From Demequina salsinemoris (lineage in GTDB: Bacteria; Actinomycetota; Actinomycetes; Actinomycetales; Demequinaceae): DNA of 64,000 bases. The notes under the pieces were generated by a model. That model ran no database searches. It was not told the origin of the DNA and worked only from the letters and a program-made list of their open reading frames with translations. The position numbers and the translations under genes were made by a program. Below, piece by piece: positions 17,019 through 26,546 of the stretch. Positions within the stretch are counted from its first letter, which is position 1; each line of letters starts with the position of its first letter. Where the stretch lies: the NCBI RefSeq assembly GCF_000974805.1, contig NZ_BBQZ01000002.1:499510-563509 (forward strand). Reading direction: 5' to 3'.

Positions 17019-17041
17019 CCCCACGAATCGAGCCTCACCGC

Positions 17042-19510
17042 ATGTCCATCCTCTCCCCCGGCACCGAGCTGTCGCGCTTCCGCTCCGGGCTGCTCCCCCG
17101 CATCGCGATCGCGGTGCTGCTGTTCATCCCGCTGATCTACGGCGCCCTGTACCTGTGGGCGTTCTGGGCCCCCACCGACAACCTCGACGAGGTCGCCGTG
17201 GCGCTCGTCAACGAGGACGAGCAGGTGACCCTCTCCGACGGCTCCGTGCTCGCCGCGGGCGACGAGGTCGTCGACGCGCTGCTCGACTCGGCCGACCTCG
17301 GCTGGGTGGTCACCGACGCGGCCGACGCCGCCGCGGGTGTGTCCGACGGCACCTACTACTTCTCCGTCACGGTCCCCGCGGACTTCTCGAGCGAGATCGC
17401 CTCCGCGGAGGGCGACAGCCCCGAGGCGGCCGATCTCGAGGTCCACTACAACGAGACCAACAGCTTCCTCGCGACCACGCTGGGCGGCTCCGCGATGCTT
17501 CAGGTGCAGGAGGCGGTCTCCGACACCATCGCCTCCGAGACCGCACTCACGCTCATCGAAGGCGTCGAGACGCTCGCCGACGGCGTCGACGACGCCGCGG
17601 ACGGCGCCTCCGAGCTGAACGACGGCACGGCCCAGGTCGCCGACGGCGCCACGGACCTCGCCGACGGGCTCGTCCAGCTCGCCGACGGCACCACCACGCT
17701 CGCGGCGGGCGCGGGCGAGCTCTTCAGCGGCTCCGTGACGCTCGCCGACGGGGCCGACACCCTCGCCGACGGCACGTCGGACCTGTCCGACGGCGCTGCC
17801 ACGCTGGCCTCCGGCGCGTCCGACCTCGCCGACGGGGCCGACACCCTCGCCGACGGCACGTCGGACCTGTCCGACGGCGCGACGACGCTGGCCTCCGGCG
17901 CATCCGACCTCGCCGACGGCGCGAGCGACCTCGCCGACGGCACCTCATCCCTAGCCTCGGGCGCCACCGCGCTGGCCGACGGCGCGAGCGACCTCGACGA
18001 CGGGCTCGCGCAGCTCGACGACGGTGCCACCACGCTCTCCACGAGCCTCGCCGCGCTCAACGCCGAGGCCCCGACGCTCGCCGCCGCGGCCGAGGACCTC
18101 TCGACCGGCGCCTCGCAGCTCTCCACGGGCGTCGCGACGATCGCGCAGCTCGCGGCCGCCTACCCCTCGATGACGCTCGCCCAGCTCGAGGCGACGCTCG
18201 CTTCGTACGACACGAGCCTGTCGGCCATCGCCTCTGGCGCGTCCGCGCTCGCCGCGGGAACCGACGAGCTGGACGCGACGGTCAACGAGACCGTCGACGC
18301 CGACACGCCTTCCCTCGTCGACGCGATCGCGCAGCTCTCGACCGGCGCGGCCACGCTGGCAGCCGGCGTCTCCGACGCCGCAGACGGCGCCGCGACGCTC
18401 GACGCAGGCGCCTCCGACCTCGCCGACGGCGCGGCTCAGGTGGACGACGGAGCCGCGACGCTCGCCGCCGGAGCGAGCACGCTCGCCGACGGCACCGCGA
18501 CGCTCGACGACGGTGCCACCCAGGTGGACGACGGAGCCACGACGCTCGCCGCGGGGGCCGACACGCTGGCCAGCGGCGCCTCCGACCTCGCCGACGGCGC
18601 CACCCAGGTCGACGAGGGCGCCACCGCGCTCGCGACCGGCGCATCGTCCCTGAGCGATGGCGCATCGCAGGTGGACGACGGCGCGACCACCCTCTCGGAC
18701 GCCGCAGCGACGGCCTCCGACGGATCGGCCGAGCTCGCCGACGGAGCCCAGCAGGTCGCCGACGGCGCGTCGACGCTGTCCGTCGCGCTCAGCGAGGGCG
18801 CCGACGAGGCCCCCTCCATCACGACCGAGCAGGCGACAGCGCTCGCCGACGTCGTCGCCGATCCGGTGGTGCTCGACTCGACCACCGACAACGAGACCCA
18901 GGGCTTCGGCGAGGGCTTCGCGCCCTTCTTCATCGCGCTGGCCACGTTCGTCGGGGCGCTCATCACCTGGCTGATCCTGCGCCCGCTGCCGATGCGGCTG
19001 CTCGCGACGCGCGCATCGGGCCTGCGCGCGGTGCTCACCGGCTTCGTCCCGGCCGCGCTGCTCGGCCTGGGCCAGACGATCATCATGATGCTCGTCCTCG
19101 TGATCGGCATCGGCGTCACGCCCGTCCACCTCCTCGGCATGACGCTGTTCGTGCTCCTCACCACGCTCGCCTTCATGGCGCTCCAGCAGATGTTCGTCAT
19201 CATGCTCGGGTCCGCGGCGGGCCGCGTCGTGAGCCTCGTGCTCCTGATGCTCCAGCTGTCCTCCTCGAGCGGGACCTACCCCGTCGAGACCTCGCCCTCG
19301 TTCTTCCAGGCGCTGCACCCGTACATGCCCGCGTCGTACGTGGTCACCGGGCTCCGCGCCCTGCTCGGCGGCGGGATCGACGCGCGCTTCTGGGCGGCGC
19401 TCGCCTATATGGTGGGCCTGCTGGTGGTGTCGATCACGGTGAGCGCGTTCGCGGCCGGTCGTCAGAAGGTGTGGACGATCGCCCGACTGCACCCCGAGCT
19501 GACGATCTGA
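17042..19510 (+). CDS. YhgE/Pip-family membrane protein with heptad-like repeats
   Basis: This 822-residue protein has one N-terminal membrane helix (about residues 15-38), a long extracytoplasmic region, and five or six C-terminal helices (about 625-805) like ABC-2 permeases. The extracytoplasmic region, roughly residues 175-590, is built of imperfect seven-residue LADGAxx units (often S/T-L-A-D/S-G-A). These are characteristic of YhgE/Pip (phage-infection) proteins, and relatives anchor type VII secretion or act as export permeases. Two neighbouring 84-base blocks are nearly identical (see the repeat entry). The gene lies between its ATPase partner and a TetR gene. Confidence 0.88.
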   Translation: MSILSPGTELSRFRSGLLPRIAIAVLLFIPLIYGALYLWAFWAPTDNLDEVAVALVNEDEQVTLSDGSVLAAGDEVVDALLDSADLGWVVTDAADAAAGVSDGTYYFSVTVPADFSSEIASAEGDSPEAADLEVHYNETNSFLATTLGGSAMLQVQEAVSDTIASETALTLIEGVETLADGVDDAADGASELNDGTAQVADGATDLADGLVQLADGTTTLAAGAGELFSGSVTLADGADTLADGTSDLSDGAATLASGASDLADGADTLADGTSDLSDGATTLASGASDLADGASDLADGTSSLASGATALADGASDLDDGLAQLDDGATTLSTSLAALNAEAPTLAAAAEDLSTGASQLSTGVATIAQLAAAYPSMTLAQLEATLASYDTSLSAIASGASALAAGTDELDATVNETVDADTPSLVDAIAQLSTGAATLAAGVSDAADGAATLDAGASDLADGAAQVDDGAATLAAGASTLADGTATLDDGATQVDDGATTLAAGADTLASGASDLADGATQVDEGATALATGASSLSDGASQVDDGATTLSDAAATASDGSAELADGAQQVADGASTLSVALSEGADEAPSITTEQATALADVVADPVVLDSTTDNETQGFGEGFAPFFIALATFVGALITWLILRPLPMRLLATRASGLRAVLTGFVPAALLGLGQTIIMMLVLVIGIGVTPVHLLGMTLFVLLTTLAFMALQQMFVIMLGSAAGRVVSLVLLMLQLSSSSGTYPVETSPSFFQALHPYMPASYVVTGLRALLGGGIDARFWAALAYMVGLLVVSITVSAFAAGRQKVWTIARLHPELTI
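17741..17908. repeat. Two tandem 84-bp copies inside the Pip gene
   Basis: The blocks 17741-17824 and 17825-17908 are nearly identical at the DNA level and each encode 28 residues (four heptads). The DNA identity is much higher than between the other heptads, which indicates a recent in-frame duplication. Confidence 0.85.
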
Positions 19511-19535
19511 CCCACAGGGATTCAAGGAGGAGACC

Positions 19536-20120
19536 ATGGCGCGCACGTCCACACGACTGGCCATCCTGTCAGCCGCGGTGACCGTCGCGGCCCGCCAGGG
19601 CATCTCGTCGGCGACGATGGACGCCGTCGCCGACGAGGCGGGCGTCGCCAAGGGCAGCCTCTACTACAACTACCCCAACAAGGACGCGATCTTCGAGGCC
19701 GTCATGCGTGACGGCTTCGAAGGTCTGCGGACGCGGGCCGAGGGCGCCAGGGCCGATGCCGTGCCCGCCGACGCGCTGCTGGCGGTCTCGATCGCCTCAC
19801 TCGAGCTCCTGCGCGAGAATACCGATCGCGCGAAGGTCATGGCCGCGGAGCTGTTCCGCACCGACAGGCCGTGGAACGAGGCGGTCGCCTCGGCGCGCCA
19901 GAGCCTCGTCGAGGTATATCTGCGAGCCATGCGCGACTCCTATCCCGCCCGGCCGGGCGGCGCCCCGATCTCGGAGATGACCGCGGGCGCCTTCATGGGG
20001 GCGCTCGTGGGTGCAGCGCTGTCGTGGCTCGTCCTGCATCCCGAGATGACCCCCGAGCAGGTGGCGGCGCAGGTGCTGGCCCTCACGCGGCTCGGAGCGG
20101 GCCACGACGCCTCCGCATGA
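19536..20120 (+). CDS. TetR-family transcriptional regulator of the Pip operon
   Basis: This 194-residue regulator has a helix-turn-helix in SSATMDAVADEAGVAKGSLY (about residues 25-45). Strong AAGGAGGAG precedes the ATG, and it starts 25 bases after the Pip gene as the last gene of the operon. It probably binds the ACTGACTAGTCAGT palindrome upstream of the ATPase gene, forming a feedback loop. The ligand is unknown. Confidence 0.85.
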   Translation: MARTSTRLAILSAAVTVAARQGISSATMDAVADEAGVAKGSLYYNYPNKDAIFEAVMRDGFEGLRTRAEGARADAVPADALLAVSIASLELLRENTDRAKVMAAELFRTDRPWNEAVASARQSLVEVYLRAMRDSYPARPGGAPISEMTAGAFMGALVGAALSWLVLHPEMTPEQVAAQVLALTRLGAGHDASA

Positions 20121-20180
20121 GAACGCGGCCGGGGACCGGAGCCATCTCGTCCTGACCCCGCAGCGCCCGGCCCTCAGGGT

Positions 20181-20780
20181 TCAGGCGTAGGGCACGGGGT
20201 CCGCAGAGCACGACGCCGGCGCGGGATCAGCGGCGCACTCCCCCGACGCCGGCGCGGGATCAGCGGCACACTCGGAGGCTGCCGCCGGATCGGCCAGGCA
20301 CGCGGTGATGTCCATGCGACGGTCAGGATCGAGGCGCCCGAGGATCTTCAGGCACAGCGACGCGAGCTCGTCGACCTCGGTGTCGGTGAGGTCCTGCAGC
20401 ACCATCGTGCGCACGGCGTCCGCGTGCAGCGGAAGGCTGTCACCGTAGCGCTCGCGCCCCGCGGCGGTCAGCACCGCATTGAAGGCCCTGCCATCCTCGG
20501 GGCACGCCTCGCGCGCGACGAGCCCCTTCTTCTCGAGCGCGGTCACCACCCTCGACAGCCTCGGAAGGGTCGCGTTGGTGCGGGAGGCGAGCGCGCTGAG
20601 CCTCAGCCGCCCGCCGGGAGCCTCCTGAAGAGCCTCCAGCAACGTGAACTCGAAGGCCGTCAGCGAGGCGGCCGCCATCTGCTTGTCGAGCGCCGACGGG
20701 AGCAGCTCGAGCAGCGCGTGCAATCGGGCCACCGCCACCCGCTCCTGCTGCCTCAGCAGCTCCTCAGTACGTGTCGTCAT
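20181..20780 (-). CDS. MarR-family regulator with a duplicated cysteine-containing tail
   Basis: This 199-residue MarR protein has a winged helix at about residues 55-115 (LRLSALASRTNATLPRLSRV, then the wing LEKKGLVAREACPEDGRAF). Beyond the normal family end it carries a tail of about 40 residues with repeated ECAADPAPASG units and five cysteines, made by a 33-base duplication. The tail could be redox- or metal-sensing, or simply low-complexity. It diverges from the F420-reductase-like gene, with two related dyads in between, so it probably controls that gene. Confidence 0.82.
   Translation of the reverse strand: MTTRTEELLRQQERVAVARLHALLELLPSALDKQMAAASLTAFEFTLLEALQEAPGGRLRLSALASRTNATLPRLSRVVTALEKKGLVAREACPEDGRAFNAVLTAAGRERYGDSLPLHADAVRTMVLQDLTDTEVDELASLCLKILGRLDPDRRMDITACLADPAAASECAADPAPASGECAADPAPASCSADPVPYA
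20211..20276. repeat. 33-bp tandem duplication in the marR 3' end
   Basis: The 33-base unit at 20211-20243 recurs at 20244-20276 with very few differences. It encodes 11 residues of the cysteine-containing C-terminal tail of the MarR protein. Confidence 0.8.
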
Positions 20781-20800
20781 ACCGCCATCCTATCAAGTAC

Positions 20801-20847
20801 TTGCAGATACAACTAGAGTGCGCTACGTTCGTAGTTGTAGGTACAAC
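20801..20847. promoter_or_regulatory. Two related MarR-type dyads between divergent genes
   Basis: GTTGTAGGTACAAC (20834-20847) is an inverted repeat with 6-base arms and a 2-base spacer. TTGCAGATACAA (20801-20812) matches its inner TTGTAGGTACAA at 10 of 12 positions. The pair lies between the marR start (20780) and the reductase gene (start 20894), so binding would affect both promoters. Confidence 0.6.
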
Positions 20848-20893
20848 CACTAGCCCCGCGATGGGGCGTCACACACGAAAGGCGGGCCCCCTC

Positions 20894-21475
20894 ATGGCCA
20901 CCACCACCACCATCTTCGGCACCGGCAACATGGCGAACGCGATCGGCGGCGTGCTCGCCGACGGCGGAAGCTCGGTCACGTACATCTCGGAGGCCGAGTC
21001 CGGCACCGCGCCGATCTCCGGCGAGATCGTCGTCCTCGCGGTGCCCTACCCCGCCGTGGACGCGATCATCGCCGCCTACGCGGACCAGCTCGCCGGCAAG
21101 ATCGTCGTCGACATCACCAACCCGCTCGACTTCTCCACGTTCGACTCGCTCGTCGTCCCGGTCGGCAGCTCGGCCGCCGCCGAGATCCAGGCGAAGCTCC
21201 CCGAGTCCAAGGTGCTCAAGGCGTTCAACACCACCTTCGCCGGCACGCTCGTCGCCAAGAAGGTCGGCAACCTCGCGACCACTGTCCAGATCGCGGGCGA
21301 CGACGCCGACGCCAAGGCCACCCTGGCCGCGGCTGTCGAGGCGGGCGGCGTCAAGGCCCTCGACGCGGGCGCCCTCAAGCGCGCGCACGAGCTCGAGGCC
21401 TTCGGCTTCCTCCAGCTGACCCTCGCCGCCGCGGAGAAGATCTCGTGGACGGGCGGCTTCGGCGTCGTCCGCTGA
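20894..21475 (+). CDS. NADP-dependent F420-reductase-like / NAD(P)-binding protein
   Basis: This 193-residue protein has an N-terminal Rossmann motif IFGTGNMANAIG and belongs to the NADP oxidoreductase coenzyme-F420-dependent family (for example ADVDITNPLDF-like and KAFNTTFAGTL patterns). Relatives reduce NADP with F420H2 or act as DinF/YrpG-like reductases. The start at 20894 is chosen because the family motif begins seven residues later; an in-frame ATG 41 codons upstream overlaps the operator region. Expression is probably controlled by the divergent MarR protein. Confidence 0.8.
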   Translation: MATTTTIFGTGNMANAIGGVLADGGSSVTYISEAESGTAPISGEIVVLAVPYPAVDAIIAAYADQLAGKIVVDITNPLDFSTFDSLVVPVGSSAAAEIQAKLPESKVLKAFNTTFAGTLVAKKVGNLATTVQIAGDDADAKATLAAAVEAGGVKALDAGALKRAHELEAFGFLQLTLAAAEKISWTGGFGVVR

Positions 21476-21492
21476 TCCCGCTCCTCTCGTCG

Positions 21493-21526
21493 AGAAGCCC
21501 GGTCCCGTCAGGGGCCGGGCTTCTTG
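21493..21526 (+). terminator. Rho-independent-type terminator
   Basis: AGAAGCCCGG (21493-21502) and CCGGGCTTCT (21515-21524) form a 10-base stem with a 12-base loop, followed by a short T run. It lies 18 bases after the reductase stop. Confidence 0.75.
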
Positions 21527-21571
21527 CTGCGCCATTCGCGGACACTTCCTGACACACGAGCGTGGTCCGGC

Positions 21572-21597
21572 CCGGCGTGTCGGGGCCGACACGCCGG
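21572..21597. repeat. Long near-perfect palindrome
   Basis: CCGGCGTGTCGG (21572-21583) and CCGACACGCCGG (21586-21597) are 12-base arms with a 2-base spacer. It lies between two terminators in the convergent space between the reductase and poxB. It could add to termination or be a protein-binding site. Confidence 0.6.
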
Positions 21598-21645
21598 CCC
21601 CTCACCTCGAAACATGTCAGGGAGTGCTCGCTCGGGCACAAGAAC

Positions 21646-21671
21646 GGGGGCCCGGCGCGAACCGGGCCCCC
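21646..21671 (-). terminator. Hairpin terminator downstream of poxB
   Basis: GGGGGCCCGG (21646-21655) and CCGGGCCCCC (21662-21671) form a 10-base stem around the loop CGCGAA. It lies 45 bases beyond the poxB stop and suits termination of poxB transcription. Confidence 0.7.
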
Positions 21672-21696
21672 GCGCTCCGACCTCAGGGAGCGGCGA

Positions 21697-21730
21697 CGCT
21701 CAGCGCAGCCGACCGCTCAGCGCAGCCGGC
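21697..21730. repeat. 17-bp tandem duplication over the poxB stop codon
   Basis: CGCTCAGCGCAGCCG plus two bases occurs at 21697-21713 and again at 21714-21730. The second copy contains the poxB stop (21717-21719), and the first is a downstream duplicate carrying a second in-register TGA. Confidence 0.75.
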
Positions 21731-23462
21731 CGCCGGACACGCGACGCCAGACGTTGGTGTCCGCGAGGTCGAGCACCTCGTCGCCGCGGCCGGACATGAC
21801 GGTCTTGAGCGCCCACAGCGCGAAGCCCTTGGCCTGATCGGCGGTCACGGTCGGAGGCATGGTCAGCTCCTCGCGTGCCGTGACGACATCCACGAGCACC
21901 GGGCCAGGCGTCGAGAACGCGGTGCGCAGGGCACCCTCGAGATCCTTGCCGTCCTCGACGCGGATGCCCGTGATGCCCATCGCGCGCGCGACGGCCGCGA
22001 AGTCGGGGTTCTGAAGCCCGGTCGCGTAGGTCGGGATCCCCGCGGCCTTCATCTCGAGCTCGACGAAGTTGAGCGACGAGTTGTTCGACACGACGATCTT
22101 CACGGGGAGCTCGTTCTGGACGGCCGTGAGCAGCTCGCCCATGAGCATCGTGAGGCCGCCATCGCCGGACAGCGCGATCACCTGGCGGTTGCGATCCTCG
22201 GCCTGCGCCCCGAGCGCCTGCGACAACGCGTTGGCCATCGAACCGTGGTTGAAGGAGCCCAGGAGGCGACGCTCCTTGGTCATCTCCAGGTAGCGCGCCG
22301 ACCACACCGTGGGGCTGCCGACGTCGGCCGTGAAGATCGCATCGTCCGCGGCGACCTGCGAGACGGTGCGCGTGAGGAACTGCGGGTGGATGGGCTTCTT
22401 GCCGTCGTCGTAGGCGAGAGCGTCGAGGTCCTTGCGCGTGCGCTGGTAGTGCTTGACGGAGTCGCGCAGGTGACGCCCCTCGCGGCCCACGCGCAGCAGC
22501 GGCAGCAGCGCCTCGGCGGTCTCCTTGACCCCGCCGACAAGGCCGAAGTCGATCGGGGTGCGGCGGCCGAGGTTCTCGCCCTTGATGTCGACCTGAACGA
22601 TCGTGGCGTGCTCGGGATAGAACTGCCGGTACGGGAAGTCGGTGCCGAGCATGAGCAGCGCGTCGGCCTTCTCCATCGCCCTGTAGCCGGACGCGAAGCC
22701 GATCAGCCCCGTCATGCCGACGTCGTACGGATTGTCGTACTCGATGTGCTCCTTGCCGCGCATCGCGTGGACGATCGGCGCCTGGAGGCGCTCGGCGAGG
22801 GCCATCACCTCGTCGTGGGCGCCGGCGACGCCCGACCCGGCGAGGATCGTCACGCGCTCGGCGTGGTCGAGCGCCTTGGCCACGGCCTTCAGCTCGGTCT
22901 CGGAAGGGACTGTGCGGGAGGCGGTCGGCACGATGGGCGCGGTCAGGCGACGGGCGGGTGCGGGCTGGAAGAAGATGTCGGACGGGACGGCGACGACGGC
23001 GACCCCGCGCTTCTCCACGGCGGTGCGCATCGCGGTCTCGAGGATCCACGGCAGCTGCGAGGCGTCGCTCACGAGCTCGGAGTACACCGAGCATTCGCGG
23101 TACAGCTCCTGCGGGTGTGTCTCCTGGAAGTAGTTGGAGCCGATCTGGTCGAGCGGGATGTGCGACGCGATGGCGAGCACGGGCACGTGGTTGCGCTGCG
23201 CATCGAAGAGTCCGTTGATGAAGTGCAGGTTGCCCGGGCCTGAGCTGCCCGCGAGCACCGCGACACGCCCGGTGATGTCCGCATCAGCGCCGGCCGCGAA
23301 TGCCGCCGCCTCCTCGTGCCGGGTGTGCATCCACTCGATGCGGCCGTCGACGCGCAGCGCGTCGGTGAGCGCGTTGAGCGAATCGCCTGCGATGCCCCAG
23401 ATGCGGGTGACCCCCGCACGGACGAGCGTGTCGATGAAGGTGTGCGCGACTGTCTGCGCCAT
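21717..23462 (-). CDS. poxB: Pyruvate dehydrogenase (quinone) / pyruvate oxidase
   Basis: This 581-residue thiamine-diphosphate flavoenzyme oxidises pyruvate to acetate and CO2 and passes electrons to the quinone pool at the membrane. The N-terminal TPP glutamate is in TRHEEAAAFAAGA (about residue 51). The central FAD/transhydrogenase-like domain follows, and the C-terminal cofactor-binding motif begins at ALSGDGGLTMLMGE. The overall sequence closely follows Corynebacterium Pqo/PoxB. The ATG at 23462 is favoured by AAGGAG upstream over one 17 codons earlier. A divergent TetR gene lies about 100 bases away. Confidence 0.9.
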   Translation of the reverse strand: MAQTVAHTFIDTLVRAGVTRIWGIAGDSLNALTDALRVDGRIEWMHTRHEEAAAFAAGADADITGRVAVLAGSSGPGNLHFINGLFDAQRNHVPVLAIASHIPLDQIGSNYFQETHPQELYRECSVYSELVSDASQLPWILETAMRTAVEKRGVAVVAVPSDIFFQPAPARRLTAPIVPTASRTVPSETELKAVAKALDHAERVTILAGSGVAGAHDEVMALAERLQAPIVHAMRGKEHIEYDNPYDVGMTGLIGFASGYRAMEKADALLMLGTDFPYRQFYPEHATIVQVDIKGENLGRRTPIDFGLVGGVKETAEALLPLLRVGREGRHLRDSVKHYQRTRKDLDALAYDDGKKPIHPQFLTRTVSQVAADDAIFTADVGSPTVWSARYLEMTKERRLLGSFNHGSMANALSQALGAQAEDRNRQVIALSGDGGLTMLMGELLTAVQNELPVKIVVSNNSSLNFVELEMKAAGIPTYATGLQNPDFAAVARAMGITGIRVEDGKDLEGALRTAFSTPGPVLVDVVTAREELTMPPTVTADQAKGFALWALKTVMSGRGDEVLDLADTNVWRRVSGGRLR

Positions 23463-23561
23463 GTCTGTCTCCTTGGTGATGAACGTCTCCGAGCGCGGCC
23501 CTACCGCTGCCACTCATTATCTGTACGCTCTGTTCACTATTTATATTCCGAAGTGCTGGAC

Positions 23562-24212
23562 ATGGCAACAACCGCACCGTCGGCGCGGACCGATATGCTG
23601 AACACGATGTCCACTTCTGCCCACCCTCGCCCGGGGAGCCGCACGCGCGGCCGGCCTCGTGATCCCGAGCTGCGCGAGCGCATCCTCGACGCCGCCGCGA
23701 CGCTCGCGATGACCGCGGGCATTGAGCTCGGATTCGAGCGGATCGCGCAGGAGGCGGGCGCGAGCCGCACCACCCTGTATCGGTGGTGGGACAGCCCTCA
23801 GGAGCTCCTTCTCGACGCGATGCTCGAGCGCACCCGCTGGTCGCTCGACCACGACTCGGAGGGGACCGCCGCAGCGCGGCTCCGGGCGCAGGTCATCGAC
23901 GCGGTCGAGATCCTCTCGGCCCCCGACACCGGACGCCCGCTGCGCGCCCTCGCCGCGGGGGCGCTCACGAACGAGAAGGTGCGGGCCTCATTCATCGAGC
24001 ACTGGCTCGAGCCGCGCCGCGCGGTCGCCGCCAGGATCCTCGAGGATGGCATGATCACGGGCGAGTTCCGCCAGGACCTCGACGTCGAGGCGGTCATCGA
24101 CGCTCTCTTCTCGCCGATCTACCACCGGCTGCTGCTCACGCGCATGCCGTTGGGCCGCTCGTTCGGCGAGACTCTCTGGAACCTCGTCGAGCCGGGGCTG
24201 TCGCCCTCCTGA
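23562..24212 (+). CDS. TetR-family transcriptional regulator
   Basis: This protein has about 216 residues, with a basic RTRGRPRDPELRERIL lead-in and a helix-turn-helix in LGFERIAQEAGASRTTLYRW; a tryptophan-rich turn (RWWDSPQELL) follows. The C-terminal domain (TetR_C_11-like) is helical. The start is uncertain: ATG at 23562, 23595 or 23607, none with a ribosome site. A -10-like TATATT at 23542-23547 would make a nearly leaderless transcript from 23562. It is divergent from poxB and may regulate it. Confidence 0.82.
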   Translation: MATTAPSARTDMLNTMSTSAHPRPGSRTRGRPRDPELRERILDAAATLAMTAGIELGFERIAQEAGASRTTLYRWWDSPQELLLDAMLERTRWSLDHDSEGTAAARLRAQVIDAVEILSAPDTGRPLRALAAGALTNEKVRASFIEHWLEPRRAVAARILEDGMITGEFRQDLDVEAVIDALFSPIYHRLLLTRMPLGRSFGETLWNLVEPGLSPS

Positions 24213-24237
24213 CGCGCGGCGACCCTCCCCGCGGCGC

Positions 24238-25173
24238 TCAGGCGTCCGTGAAGCCATCGCCGGTCGGCGCACGACCGTCCGTGAGGTCGCGCAGCCAGCC
24301 AGCGCCGCGCATCCTGACCGAGTCGGGAAGCCTCGCCCGCAACCCCCGGTCCGAGGTCACGACGGTGACGTCCGCTCCCCCGTCCGCCAGCGACCGCGCC
24401 TGAGCGACGACCTCGGAGTCCCCATCCCGCCCAGCCTCGACGATCTCCACGCGGCCCGCGCTCGGCACCCCGCGCGCCTCGCCCTCGACGACGGCGATCA
24501 CCCGCGGCATGACCGCATGCGCCTCGATGCCCAGCTCGGCGCCGGCCAGCCCTGCCTCGGCGAGCGAGTCGATTCGTCCCACGAGGCGCGACGTCGCCTC
24601 GCCCCTGTCGCGCCACCAGCCGTCCGGCCGCGCTCCGAGCACGTTCGCCGCATCCACCACGAGGACCGGGCGCGCGACGGCGAGCCCCAGCAGGCTCGGC
24701 CACGCGGCCGCGAAGCCGGGATGCAGCTCGCGCTGGTCGACCTCGGCCACCGGCACCCATTCGAGCGCGAGCGACTCCGCATCCGCGATCTCGGCCTCGA
24801 ACGGCGTCACCACATCGGCGACGACGGTCGTGTACGACCACACGTCGAGGTCGAGCACGTAGGTGGCCTTCGTGCGGAGCGACGCGCGTGGCACCGCGGC
24901 CTCCTCGGCGCACTCCCGGAGCGCGCCTGCCATCGCCGACTCGCCCATGTGTCGAGCCCCGCCGGGCAGGCCCCAGGTGCCACCTTGGTGCGACCAAGGG
25001 GCGCGATGCTGAAGCAGCACGCCTCTGTCGGCATCGTGAGCGAGCAGCCCGGCGGCCCCGTTGAGACCCCAGTAGCGCTGCCCCGAGGGTGCGATCACCC
25101 AGTCGTCCGCCCTGTCGCGATGCGCGGGGTGCTGGGGCGGTGTCGACGCGCCGGGGCGGGACTCGGTGGCCAC
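24238..25173 (-). CDS. Nudix hydrolase fused to an NYN/PIN-like domain
   Basis: This 311-residue two-domain protein has a complete Nudix box at residues 72-94 (GARHMGE...REcAEEaaV), expected to hydrolyse a nucleoside-diphosphate derivative with Mg2+. From about residue 168 a second domain begins with VLVVDAANVLGARPDGWWRD, continues with acidic residues including RDGDSEVVAQ, and ends in VTVVTSDRGLRARL. That is the Asp...Asp...T-S-D pattern of NYN/PIN ribonucleases. The second assignment rests on this pattern only. Combined nucleotide clean-up and RNA cleavage is a possibility. The downstream aminotransferase is transcribed towards it from its far side. Confidence 0.8.
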   Translation of the reverse strand: MATESRPGASTPPQHPAHRDRADDWVIAPSGQRYWGLNGAAGLLAHDADRGVLLQHRAPWSHQGGTWGLPGGARHMGESAMAGALRECAEEAAVPRASLRTKATYVLDLDVWSYTTVVADVVTPFEAEIADAESLALEWVPVAEVDQRELHPGFAAAWPSLLGLAVARPVLVVDAANVLGARPDGWWRDRGEATSRLVGRIDSLAEAGLAGAELGIEAHAVMPRVIAVVEGEARGVPSAGRVEIVEAGRDGDSEVVAQARSLADGGADVTVVTSDRGLRARLPDSVRMRGAGWLRDLTDGRAPTGDGFTDA

Positions 25174-25208
25174 GGTCTCAGGTTCGCATACGCCGGGGGC
25201 GGTGCGCC

Positions 25209-26546
<1,338 letters not shown>

